NCBI RefSeq assembly: GCF_034313845.1
Contig: NZ_JAVIWN010000003.1
Direction: 5' to 3' (one strand)
Source: Actimicrobium sp034313845
GTDB lineage: Bacteria; Pseudomonadota; Gammaproteobacteria; Burkholderiales; Burkholderiaceae_D
Length of the DNA: 64,000 bases
In this document: piece after piece, positions 9,401 to 17,622 of the stretch
Layout of the letters: the number at the start of each line of letters is the position of its first letter
Numbering within the stretch: the stretch's first letter is position 1
Translations under genes and position numbers: made by a program
The notes under the pieces: generated by a model
Databases searched by the model: none
Told to the model about the DNA's origin: nothing
Seen by the model: only the letters and a program-made list of their open reading frames with translations

Positions 9401-10659
9401 AGCGGGAACGTCACAAGGTGCCATATGGCGCGACGTTAAGTGTGCATGACGGTTTGCTGATCAAGGCCGGAACGCCTCTGGCAACATGGGATCCGTTGAC
9501 TCGTCCAATTATTACTGAGTATGCCGGTACCGTACGTTTCGAACACGTTGAAGAGGGCTCGACAGTGGCTCGTCAAGTCGATGAAGTTACCGGCTTGTCA
9601 ACAATGGTCGTAATCGATGCGAAGCGTCGTGGATCAGTCAGCAAGACTGTACGACCACAGGTCAAGCTATTGAACGAGCAGGGCGAAGAAGTAAAAATCG
9701 CCGGGACCGAGCATGCAGTAACAATTGGTTTTCAGGTTGGTGCATTAATCACGGTCAAGGATGGACAGCAAGTATCCGTTGGCGAAGTGCTCGCACGTAT
9801 CCCAACTGAATCGCAAAAAACTCGCGATATTACAGGCGGTTTGCCACGCGTTGCTGAGCTGTTTGAAGCCCGCTCGCCGAAAGATGCCGGCATGCTGGCA
9901 GAAGTAACCGGGACCGTTGCTTTTGGTAAGGAAACCAAAGGAAAACAACGTCTTGAAATTACTGACATGGACGGCAACAAGCACGAGTTCCTGATTACTA
10001 AAGATAAACAGGTTCTGGTTCATGACGGTCAAGTTGTCAACAAGGGTGAAATGATTGTTGACGGACCTGCTGATCCACAGGACATTTTGCGGTTGCTTGG
10101 TATCGAGGCGCTTGCTCGTTATATTGTTGATGAAGTTCAGGATGTCTATCGTCTCCAGGGTGTGAAGATCAATGACAAGCACATTGAAGTGATCGTTCGC
10201 CAAATGTTGCGTAGAGTTCAAATTGTCGACGCCGGAGATGCAAACTACATTACTGGTGAGCAGGTTGAGCGTTCTGAATTGCTGGATGAAAACGATCGTG
10301 TCAATGCTGCGGGTAAAATCCCGGCGACTTACGAGAATGTTTTACTTGGTATTACCAAGGCATCGTTGTCGACTGATTCGTTTATTTCAGCCGCGTCTTT
10401 CCAGGAAACCACTCGGGTACTTACTGAGGCAGCCATCATGGGCAAGCGCGATGGTCTTCGTGGCTTGAAAGAGAATGTGATCGTTGGTCGTTTGATCCCG
10501 GCAGGTACAGGGCTCGCCTTCCATCGGGCACGAAAAGAAAAGGAAACATGGGAAGCTGAAGAGCGAACAGCATTGTTGCAAGCCGAGAAGGTTGCACGCA
10601 CTGCTGAGTTCGAAGCTCAATTAGCGGATATCAGCGGCGGTTCAGACAGTATCGATTAA
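6424..10659 (+). CDS. rpoC: DNA-directed RNA polymerase subunit beta'
   Basis: Beta' provides the catalytic magnesium site and the clamp of RNA polymerase. It is 1,411 aa, a normal length. The N-terminal zinc ribbon ([20 protein letters not shown]) lies near residues 70-90. The catalytic [15 protein letters not shown] motif is in the middle, and the second zinc cluster ([15 protein letters not shown]) is in the C-terminal half. AACCTGGAGTG supplies a ribosome binding site before ATG 6424. Unlike a tight rpoBC arrangement, 271 bases separate it from rpoB. These contain a terminator-like stem and a second nested hairpin (AGCGG 6309-6313 with CCGCT 6339-6343, and CTGCT 6318-6322 with AGCAG 6327-6331). 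Confidence 0.98.
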   Translation: [1411 protein letters not shown]

Positions 10660-10680
10660 TACCGTTGCATGTTCGGGAAG

Positions 10681-10714
10681 GGCACTGGGAAATAGGTCCA
10701 GTGCCTTTTTTTTT
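10681..10714 (+). terminator. rpoC intrinsic terminator
   Basis: GGCACTGG at 10681-10688 pairs perfectly with CCAGTGCC at 10698-10705, followed by nine Ts. It lies 21 bases after the rpoC stop and closes the rplJL-rpoBC transcription unit. Confidence 0.9.
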
Positions 10715-10766
10715 GATGGTGGTTCGGTCTACCTTCTGAATTTCCTAGAAAATAGTGAACAGTTGA

Positions 10767-10795
10767 TTGACGACTCGGATTCGGGAGACTACACT
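10767..10795 (+). promoter_or_regulatory. Promoter of the str operon
   Basis: TTGACG at 10767-10772 and TACACT at 10790-10795 are separated by exactly 17 bases, a near-consensus sigma70 promoter. It sits just after the rpoC terminator and about 165 bases before rpsL. This suggests an independent start for rpsL-rpsG-fusA-tuf. Confidence 0.75.
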
Positions 10796-10961
10796 CTCCA
10801 GTTCTCGAATTTATCCATGGCCACAGATTGCCTGTAAGGCAATTCGTAGCTGATATCGAAGAAATCGCACAAGGTATGCATCTTGTGACGCATTGTTTAA
10901 GTCCCCGGACAACCGTTTTCGGGATTTGTTAATAGCAGTAATTTTAGTTGGGTTTAGAGCG

Positions 10962-11345
10962 ATGCCAACCATCAATCAATTGATTCGCCAGCCGCGTGTT
11001 TCTGCACGCGTCAAGAGCAAATCACCGGCGCTTGAAAACAGCCCGCAAAAACGTGGCGTATGTACGCGCGTTTACACAACAACTCCTAAGAAGCCTAATT
11101 CTGCACTGCGTAAAGTTGCAAAAGTACGGTTGACCAATGGTTTTGAAGTGATTTCATACATCGGTGGCGAAGGCCATAATTTGCAAGAGCATAGCGTGGT
11201 CTTGCTCCGCGGTGGTCGTGTAAAAGACTTGCCAGGTGTTCGTTATCACATGGTCCGTGGTGCTTTGGATACTCAAGGTGTTAAGGATCGTAAGCAATCG
11301 CGTTCGAAATATGGTACCAAGCGCGCAAAAGCCGGTAAAAAGTAA
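10962..11345 (+). CDS. rpsL: 30S ribosomal protein S12
   Basis: S12 lies at the decoding centre and controls accuracy. The 127-aa protein starts at ATG 10962 with MPTINQLIRQPR, the universal N-terminus; the upstream extension of the frame is ignored. The streptomycin-linked segments TTPKKPNSALRK and GGRVKDLPGVRYH are wild type, so no high-level streptomycin resistance substitution is present. It is the first gene of the str operon, followed by rpsG after 138 bases. Confidence 0.97.
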   Translation: MPTINQLIRQPRVSARVKSKSPALENSPQKRGVCTRVYTTTPKKPNSALRKVAKVRLTNGFEVISYIGGEGHNLQEHSVVLLRGGRVKDLPGVRYHMVRGALDTQGVKDRKQSRSKYGTKRAKAGKK

Positions 11346-11483
11346 ATTTATTTATCTTCGCAAAATATAAGCGGAGAAGGTGTCGGTCCCGAATGGGCCG
11401 AGTAAGTGGATGGCTATGATGGCTGTTCTGGAGTGAGTAATCCGAATGGATGAACACTCAACTGAAGATTGAAGGGAATCGAA

Positions 11484-11954
11484 ATGCCACGTCGTCGTGA
11501 AGTCCCCAAGCGGGATATTTTGCCGGATCCAAAATTTGGTAATGTTGATGTTGCTAAGTTCGTCAACGTACTTATGCTGTCTGGCAAGAAGTCTGTTGCC
11601 GAAAATATTATTTATGGTGCTTTTGAGCACATTAATGCCAAGTCAGGCAAAGACCCGCTCGAAGTTTTCGCTGCAGCTATTGGTAATTGCAAGCCACTTG
11701 TTGAAGTAAAATCTCGTCGCGTTGGTGGTGCAAACTATCAAGTACCAGTTGAAGTACGGCCAGTCCGTCGCATGGCACTGTCAATGCGTTGGTTGCGCGA
11801 AGCAGCAAATAAGCGCAGCGAAAAATCGATGCCGCAACGTCTCGGCGGAGAACTGCTTGAAGCTGCTGAAGGTCGTGGCGGTGCAATGAAAAAGCGCGAT
11901 GAAGTGCATCGCATGGCAGAAGCGAACAAGGCGTTCTCGCACTTCCGCTTCTAA
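11484..11954 (+). CDS. rpsG: 30S ribosomal protein S7
   Basis: S7 nucleates assembly of the 30S head and contacts E-site tRNA. In E. coli it is the translational repressor of the str operon. The protein is 156 aa from MPRRREVPKRDILPDPKFG, matching the family. AAGGGAA precedes ATG 11484. The frame is open to a TTG at 11469, but that would overlap the ribosome binding site. The 138-base rpsL-rpsG gap could hold the S7 feedback site, although I cannot define its structure. Confidence 0.97.
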   Translation: MPRRREVPKRDILPDPKFGNVDVAKFVNVLMLSGKKSVAENIIYGAFEHINAKSGKDPLEVFAAAIGNCKPLVEVKSRRVGGANYQVPVEVRPVRRMALSMRWLREAANKRSEKSMPQRLGGELLEAAEGRGGAMKKRDEVHRMAEANKAFSHFRF

Positions 11955-12075
11955 AAGAATGATTGGCGTTGCCGCCTTGTGCAGGCTATGCCGGTTATAA
12001 AAGTAATTGTTCGAGGCCGGGCACATTGAATAGATGGCGCTCGGTTTTGCACATTAAAAAGATTTAGGATGAACT

Positions 12076-14181
12076 ATGGCACGCAAGACCCCCATTGAGC
12101 GCTATCGCAACATCGGTATTTCCGCTCACATTGATGCTGGTAAAACTACGACTACAGAGCGAGTGCTGTTCTACACAGGCGTGAACCATAAAATTGGCGA
12201 AGTGCATGACGGTGCTGCCACCATGGACTGGATGGAGCAGGAGCAGGAGCGTGGAATCACGATCACGTCCGCTGCAACCACTTGCTTCTGGAAGGGAATG
12301 GCTAATAACTTTCCTGAACATCACATCAACATTATTGATACGCCAGGTCACGTCGATTTCACAATCGAAGTAGAGCGTTCAATGCGTGTGCTTGACGGCG
12401 CCTGTATGGTTTACTGTGCGGTTGGCGGAGTTCAGCCACAATCCGAAACGGTATGGCGTCAAGCTAATAAGTACGGTGTTCCACGTCTGGCGTTCGTCAA
12501 CAAGATGGATCGTACTGGTGCAAACTTCTTCAAGGTCTACGACCAGATGCGCGCACGTCTGAAGGCAAATCCAATTCCTGTACAGATCCCGATTGGCGCT
12601 GAAGAAAATTTCCTCGGTGTTGTTGACCTGGTTAAGATGAAAGCGATCTACTGGGACGATGCATCACAGGGGATGAAATTCGACTATCGTGAAATTCCCG
12701 AAGAACTTTTGGCGCAGGCTAAAGAGTGGCGCGAGAAGATGGTTGAAGCCGCAGCAGAGGCGACCGAAGAGTTGATGAACAAATACTTGGACGAAGGCGA
12801 TTTGTCAGAAGAAGAAATCAAGACTGCATTGCGTCAACGTACTATTGCGGCCGAGATTGTTCCGATGATGTGTGGTACCGCTTTCAAGAACAAGGGTGTT
12901 CAAGCGATGCTTGACGGCGTTATTGAATACTTGCCTTCGCCTGCGGATATTCCACCAGTTAAAGGTCTCGATGAAGACGATCTTCCTGTAACTCGGAAAG
13001 CAGAAGATACGGAAAAATTTTCGGCGCTTGCGTTCAAAATTATGACGGACCCGTTTGTCGGACAGTTGATATTTTTCCGTGTTTATTCGGGCATGATCAA
13101 GTCAGGCGACACGGTGTTTAATCCCGTTAAAAACAAGAAAGAACGTCTTGGTCGGATTTTGCAGATGCACGCAAATCAGCGCGAGGAAATCAAGGAAGTT
13201 CACGCCGGGGATATTGCTGCAGCCGTAGGTTTGAAGGATGCAACCACCGGTGAAACTTTGTGCGATCCTACTGCGGTCATTACACTTGAGCGCATGGTGT
13301 TCCCTGAACCAGTGATTTCACAAGCTGTCGAGCCAAAGACCAAGGTTGACCAAGAAAAAATGGGCCTTGCCTTGAATCGTCTGGCACAAGAAGATCCTTC
13401 GTTCAGAGTGAAAACTGATGAAGAGTCAGGCCAAACAATTATTGGTGGAATGGGCGAGCTACACCTGGAAATTATCGTTGATCGTATGCGTCGCGAATTT
13501 GGTGTTGAGGCGACCGTTGGTAAGCCGCAGGTTGCATATCGCGAGACGATTCGTAAAGTTTGCGAAGAAATCGAAGGTAAGTTCGTCAAGCAATCTGGTG
13601 GTCGTGGTCAATATGGTCACGTCGTATTGAAAATCGAACCGCAGCCTCCTGGTGTTGGTTTCGAATTTGTTGATGCAATTAAAGGTGGTACTGTCCCACG
13701 CGAATATATTCCTGCGGTTGAAAAAGGTGTTCGAGAGACACTTACGGCAGGTGTTATGGCTGGTTACCCTGTAGTTGATGTCAAAGTCACGTTGTTCTTC
13801 GGTTCGTATCATGATGTTGACTCGAATGAAAATGCATTCCGTATGGCGGCATCCATGGCATTCAAAGACGGGTGCCGTAAAGCCAGTCCGGTGATTCTGG
13901 AACCAATGATGTCGGTAGATGTTGAGACTCCAGAAGACTACGCGGGATCCGTAATGGGTGACTTGTCTTCTCGTCGTGGAATGGTGCAAGGGATGGATGA
14001 AATTGCTGGTGGTGGCGGCAAAATTATCAAGGCTGAAGTTCCTTTGTCAGAGATGTTCGGTTACTCGACTTCTTTGCGTTCAGCTACGCAGGGTCGGGCA
14101 ACATACACGATGGAGTTCAAGCATTATGCTGAAGCGCCTAAAAATGTAACCGAGGCAATTGTTAGTTCAAAAGGTAAATAG
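12076..14181 (+). CDS. fusA: Translation elongation factor G
   Basis: EF-G is the GTPase that drives ribosomal translocation and helps RRF recycle ribosomes. It is 701 aa, full length. The G motifs are AHIDAGKTT near residue 20, DTPGHVDF near 90 and NKMD near 140. The later domains include GGMGELHLEIIVDRM and the domain IV loop region SGGRGQYGHV. It is preceded by TTTAGGATGAACT and lies 121 bases after rpsG, in the same direction as tuf. Confidence 0.98.
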   Translation: MARKTPIERYRNIGISAHIDAGKTTTTERVLFYTGVNHKIGEVHDGAATMDWMEQEQERGITITSAATTCFWKGMANNFPEHHINIIDTPGHVDFTIEVERSMRVLDGACMVYCAVGGVQPQSETVWRQANKYGVPRLAFVNKMDRTGANFFKVYDQMRARLKANPIPVQIPIGAEENFLGVVDLVKMKAIYWDDASQGMKFDYREIPEELLAQAKEWREKMVEAAAEATEELMNKYLDEGDLSEEEIKTALRQRTIAAEIVPMMCGTAFKNKGVQAMLDGVIEYLPSPADIPPVKGLDEDDLPVTRKAEDTEKFSALAFKIMTDPFVGQLIFFRVYSGMIKSGDTVFNPVKNKKERLGRILQMHANQREEIKEVHAGDIAAAVGLKDATTGETLCDPTAVITLERMVFPEPVISQAVEPKTKVDQEKMGLALNRLAQEDPSFRVKTDEESGQTIIGGMGELHLEIIVDRMRREFGVEATVGKPQVAYRETIRKVCEEIEGKFVKQSGGRGQYGHVVLKIEPQPPGVGFEFVDAIKGGTVPREYIPAVEKGVRETLTAGVMAGYPVVDVKVTLFFGSYHDVDSNENAFRMAASMAFKDGCRKASPVILEPMMSVDVETPEDYAGSVMGDLSSRRGMVQGMDEIAGGGGKIIKAEVPLSEMFGYSTSLRSATQGRATYTMEFKHYAEAPKNVTEAIVSSKGK

Positions 14182-14270
14182 TTCTTTTGTTGCGGCCCGC
14201 ACGATAGAAATTAACATCGAGCGGGCTGTAGCGCCGATAGATAAATCATTGTTCTTGAAGGAAAAGTAAA

Positions 14271-15461
14271 ATGGCAAAGAGTAAATTTGAGCGGACCAAA
14301 CCGCACGTAAATGTAGGCACGATTGGCCATGTGGACCACGGCAAAACTACATTGACAGCAGCAATTGCAACGGTACTGTCTAAGAAATTTGGCGGCGAAG
14401 CAAAAGCTTACGATCAGATCGACGCGGCACCAGAAGAAAAAGCACGCGGTATTACAATTAACACCGCACACGTCGAGTACGAAACAGCAGCGCGCCACTA
14501 CGCGCACGTTGACTGCCCAGGCCACGCTGACTATGTGAAGAACATGATTACCGGTGCGGCGCAGATGGACGGTGCGATTTTGGTCTGTTCAGCTGCAGAC
14601 GGTCCAATGCCGCAAACTCGCGAGCACATCTTGCTGGCGCGTCAAGTTGGTGTACCGTACATCATCGTTTTCTTGAACAAGTGCGACATGGTTGACGATG
14701 CCGAGTTGCTCGAGTTGGTGGAAATGGAAGTTCGTGAACTGCTAGTCAAATACGAGTTCCCAGGCGACGATTTGCCAATCATTCAAGGTTCCGCAAAATT
14801 GGCGCTGGAAGGCGATACAGGTCCGTTGGGTGAGGAAGCCATCATGAAATTGGCTGATGCACTTGATACCTACATCCCTACACCTGAGCGTGCAGTTGAC
14901 GGTGCCTTTTTGCTGCCAGTCGAAGACGTGTTCTCGATCTCGGGTCGCGGTACCGTTGTGACCGGTCGTATCGAGCGCGGTATTGTCAAGGTCGGCGAGG
15001 AGCTGGAAATCATCGGCATCCGTGACACACAAAAAACCACTTGCACCGGCGTTGAGATGTTCCGCAAACTGCTGGATCAAGGCCAGGCTGGTGACAACGT
15101 CGGCGTGCTGTTGCGCGGCACCAAGCGTGAAGATGTTGAGCGGGGTCAGGTATTGGCCAAGCCAAACACCATCAAGCCGCACAAGCATTTCACTGGTGAA
15201 ATTTACGTGTTGTCGAAAGACGAAGGCGGACGTCACACACCTTTCTTTAACAACTATCGTCCTCAGTTTTACTTCCGTACAACAGACGTAACAGGGTCGA
15301 TCGAGTTGCCGAAAGACAAAGAGATGGTTATGCCTGGTGACAACGTGTCGATCACTGTCATGCTGATCAACCCGATCGCGATGGAAGAAGGCTTGCGCTT
15401 CGCCATTCGTGAAGGCGGTCGTACTGTCGGTGCTGGTGTGGTTGCAAAAATCATCGAGTAA
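14271..15461 (+). CDS. tuf: Translation elongation factor Tu
   Basis: EF-Tu brings aminoacyl-tRNA to the ribosome as a GTP complex. It is 396 aa, typical. GHVDHGKTT (residues about 19-27), DCPGHADY (about 81-88) and NKCD (about 136-139) are the GTP-binding motifs. Domains 2 and 3 are complete, including GRGTVVTGRIERG. AAGGAAAAG is a strong ribosome binding site. This is the str-operon copy. Many betaproteobacteria have a second tuf ahead of secE-nusG, which would lie outside this window. Confidence 0.98.
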   Translation: MAKSKFERTKPHVNVGTIGHVDHGKTTLTAAIATVLSKKFGGEAKAYDQIDAAPEEKARGITINTAHVEYETAARHYAHVDCPGHADYVKNMITGAAQMDGAILVCSAADGPMPQTREHILLARQVGVPYIIVFLNKCDMVDDAELLELVEMEVRELLVKYEFPGDDLPIIQGSAKLALEGDTGPLGEEAIMKLADALDTYIPTPERAVDGAFLLPVEDVFSISGRGTVVTGRIERGIVKVGEELEIIGIRDTQKTTCTGVEMFRKLLDQGQAGDNVGVLLRGTKREDVERGQVLAKPNTIKPHKHFTGEIYVLSKDEGGRHTPFFNNYRPQFYFRTTDVTGSIELPKDKEMVMPGDNVSITVMLINPIAMEEGLRFAIREGGRTVGAGVVAKIIE

Positions 15462-15496
15462 TTTTTACAGTCAAACAAATTGTTTGATTTTCATTG

Positions 15497-15517
15497 CCGC
15501 GGATAAGTTATCCGCGG
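15497..15517 (+). terminator. Perfect hairpin between tuf and rpsJ
   Basis: CCGCGGATA at 15497-15505 pairs perfectly with TATCCGCGG at 15509-15517 around a 3-base loop. It is followed by TTCGTTCTTTT, a mixed pyrimidine tail rather than a pure T run. It is a candidate partial terminator or attenuator that would keep tuf mRNA above S10 operon mRNA. It lies only 22 bases before rpsJ. Confidence 0.6.
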
Positions 15518-15538
15518 TTCGTTCTTTTAAGGATTTTC

Positions 15539-15856
15539 ATGTCTAGCCCAAATCAAAAAATTCGCATCCGTCTTAAAGCATTTGACTATCGTCTGATTGA
15601 TCAGTCAGCACTTGAGATTGTTGAGACCGCCAAGCGCACGGGTGCGGTTGTTAAGGGTCCAGTCCCTCTGCCAACGCGTATTCAACGCTTCGACGTTTTG
15701 CGCTCACCTCACGTAAACAAGACTTCGCGCGATCAGTTTGAAATTCGTACACATGTTCGGTTGATGGATATTGTTGATCCTACGGACAAGACAGTTGATG
15801 CATTGATGAAGCTGGACTTGCCGGCCGGCGTCGATGTTGAAATTAAATTGCAATAA
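15539..15856 (+). CDS. rpsJ: 30S ribosomal protein S10
   Basis: S10 is a 30S head protein and, as NusE, part of the transcription antitermination complex. It is 105 aa from ATG 15539 (MSSPNQKIRIRLKAFDYR). The TAAGGA at 15528-15533 supports this start; the frame extends upstream without similarity. The motif VKGPVPLPTRIQRFDVLRSP is the RNA- and NusB-contact region. The next gene, rplC, is 168 bases away with its own promoter between, so rpsJ may be read mainly from the str side. Confidence 0.97.
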   Translation: MSSPNQKIRIRLKAFDYRLIDQSALEIVETAKRTGAVVKGPVPLPTRIQRFDVLRSPHVNKTSRDQFEIRTHVRLMDIVDPTDKTVDALMKLDLPAGVDVEIKLQ

Positions 15857-15894
15857 TTTTTTGATTGAGGTATGTCGAATTCTCGAATTAATTG

Positions 15895-15923
15895 TTGTAG
15901 AAGAATGAGACTGCCGTTATAAT
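15895..15923 (+). promoter_or_regulatory. Promoter upstream of rplC
   Basis: TTGTAG at 15895-15900, a 17-base spacer, and a perfect TATAAT at 15918-15923 form a strong sigma70-type promoter in the 168-base gap between rpsJ and rplC. It would drive the rest of the S10 cluster independently of rpsJ. Confidence 0.75.
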
Positions 15924-16024
15924 TTTGGGCTTCGATGGGTGACTGACGCCTTGTCATAATCACCTACGTTATTTAGTAGTACAAACAACAGCCCTGCCCA
16001 ATCGTAGGCGGGAATGGAGAAAAA

Positions 16025-16681
16025 ATGAGCCTTGGCCTTGTTGGTCGCAAGGTTGGTATGATGCGTATTTTTACGGATGACGGTGATTCAATTCCAGTTA
16101 CTGTAGTCGACGTATCAAACAACCGCGTTACCCAAATCAAAACCCCTGAAACCGATGGTTATACATCTGTTCAGGTTGCATTCGGTCAGCGTCGCGCTTC
16201 GCGTGTGAATCAAGCTACGGCTGGTCACCACGCTAAAGCTGGTGTCGAAGCTGGTACCGTTCTTAAAGAATTTCGTATTGACGCGTTGAGGGCTTCGGAG
16301 ATGAAAGCGGGCGACATCGTTGCCGCAAGTCTCTTTGAAGTCGGTCAAAAAGTCGATGTGCAAGGTATCTCGATCGGTAAGGGTTACGCTGGCGTTATCA
16401 AGCGTTACAACTTCAGTTCGGGTCGCGCTACGCACGGTAACTCACGTTCGCACAACGTTCCAGGTTCAATCGGTATGGCGCAGGATCCAGGTCGCGTTTT
16501 TCCTGGTAAGCGGATGACTGGACACATGGGCGATGTAACGGTTACTACCCAGAATCTCGAAATTGCACGTATCGATGCCGAACGTCAGCTGCTGCTGATC
16601 AAAGGTGCAGTGCCCGGCGCTAAGAATGGCAAAGTTGTCGTTTCGCCTGCTGTAAAAATCAAAGCCAAGAAGGGAGCTTAA
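16025..16681 (+). CDS. rplC: 50S ribosomal protein L3
   Basis: L3 is an early-assembly 50S protein whose loop reaches the peptidyl transferase centre. It is 218 aa, starting MSLGLVGRKVGMMRIFTDDG. The conserved loop ATHGNSRSHNVPGSIG is followed by QDPGRVFPGKRMTGHMG, whose glutamine is the usual PrmB methylation site. GGAATGGAG before ATG 16025 is the ribosome binding site. rplD follows after 3 bases. Confidence 0.97.
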   Translation: MSLGLVGRKVGMMRIFTDDGDSIPVTVVDVSNNRVTQIKTPETDGYTSVQVAFGQRRASRVNQATAGHHAKAGVEAGTVLKEFRIDALRASEMKAGDIVAASLFEVGQKVDVQGISIGKGYAGVIKRYNFSSGRATHGNSRSHNVPGSIGMAQDPGRVFPGKRMTGHMGDVTVTTQNLEIARIDAERQLLLIKGAVPGAKNGKVVVSPAVKIKAKKGA

Positions 16682-16684
16682 TTA

Positions 16685-17308
16685 ATGGAACTCAAGCTCC
16701 TTAATGACAAAGGTCAAGCGGCATCCGATGTGGCAGCGCCCGATACTATTTTCGGTCGTGATTACAACGAAGCGTTGATCCATCAGGTTGTAGTCGCTTA
16801 TCAAGCTAACGCTCGTAGCGGCAACAGCAAGCAAAAAAATCGTGAAGAAGTTCATCACACCACCAAGAAGCCTTGGCGGCAAAAAGGCACGGGTCGCGCT
16901 CGTGCTGGTATGTCGTCATCACCTTTGTGGCGTGGCGGCGGTCGGATTTTCCCAAATTCGCCTGATCAGAACTATTCGCACAAAGTGAACAAGAAGATGT
17001 ATCGCGCTGGTTTGTGCTCGATCCTTTCTCAGTTAGCTCGTGAAGGTCGTCTGTCCGTGATCGAGGAAATTGCTCTCGAGGCACCGAAGACAAAACTGCT
17101 TTCATCAAAGTTGAAAGAAATGGGATTGCTCGAGTCAGTGTTGATCATTGCTGACAATATTGACGAGAATCTGGCACTTGCTTCACGCAATTTGCCTCAT
17201 GTCCTGATTGTTGAGCCACGTCATGCTGATCCTGTGTCGTTGGTCTTTTACAAGAAAATTGTAATTACCAAGGCCGCATTGGCAAAGATTGAGGAGATGT
17301 TGGCATGA
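16685..17308 (+). CDS. rplD: 50S ribosomal protein L4
   Basis: L4 lines the peptide exit tunnel. In E. coli it also represses the S10 operon by attenuation and translational control. It is 207 aa. The tunnel loop PWRQKGTGRARAGMSSSPLWRGG is present, with no obvious macrolide-resistance deletion. Its stop overlaps the rplW start (ATGA at 17305-17308), so the two are translationally coupled. If L4 autoregulates here, its target should lie in the rpsJ or rplC leader. Confidence 0.97.
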   Translation: MELKLLNDKGQAASDVAAPDTIFGRDYNEALIHQVVVAYQANARSGNSKQKNREEVHHTTKKPWRQKGTGRARAGMSSSPLWRGGGRIFPNSPDQNYSHKVNKKMYRAGLCSILSQLAREGRLSVIEEIALEAPKTKLLSSKLKEMGLLESVLIIADNIDENLALASRNLPHVLIVEPRHADPVSLVFYKKIVITKAALAKIEEMLA

Positions 17309-17622
17309 GCGCGAATCTGAAATTCAGCGAAGAGCGTTTGATGAAGGTCTTGCTCGCTCCGGTTATTTCGGAAAAAGCTACCTTCGTTGCAGAGAAAAAT
17401 GAACAAGTCGTTTTTCTGATCATGCCTGACGCAACCAAGCTTGAAGTCAAAGCTGCGGTTGAGTTGCTTTTCAAGGTCGAAGTTGAGTCCGTGCAAGTAG
17501 CGAACCGCCAAGGCAAGAAAAAGCGCTCGGGTAAATTCAACGGCCGTCGCAATCATACGCGTCGGGCATTTGTTTGCTTGAAGCCTGGTCAGGAAATCAA
17601 CTTCACCGAGGAGGCTAAATAA
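17305..17622 (+). CDS. rplW: 50S ribosomal protein L23
   Basis: L23 sits at the tunnel exit and docks trigger factor, SRP and SecYEG. The protein is 105 aa and includes RLMKVLLAPVISEKATFVAE near the N-terminus and the basic loop NRQGKKKRSGKFNGRRNHTRR. The ATG lies inside the end of rplD, and the stop TAA shares its last base with the ATG of rplB (17622). It is therefore coupled at both ends. Confidence 0.96.
   Translation: MSANLKFSEERLMKVLLAPVISEKATFVAEKNEQVVFLIMPDATKLEVKAAVELLFKVEVESVQVANRQGKKKRSGKFNGRRNHTRRAFVCLKPGQEINFTEEAK

Larger units (their letters stand above)
10660..10961 (+). other. rpoC-rpsL intergenic region
   Basis: No gene is seen. The region holds the rpoC terminator, then a sigma70-type promoter, then about 160 bases of untranslated leader for the str operon. 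An open frame from 10893 joins rpsL but lacks S12 similarity before 10962. Confidence 0.7.
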
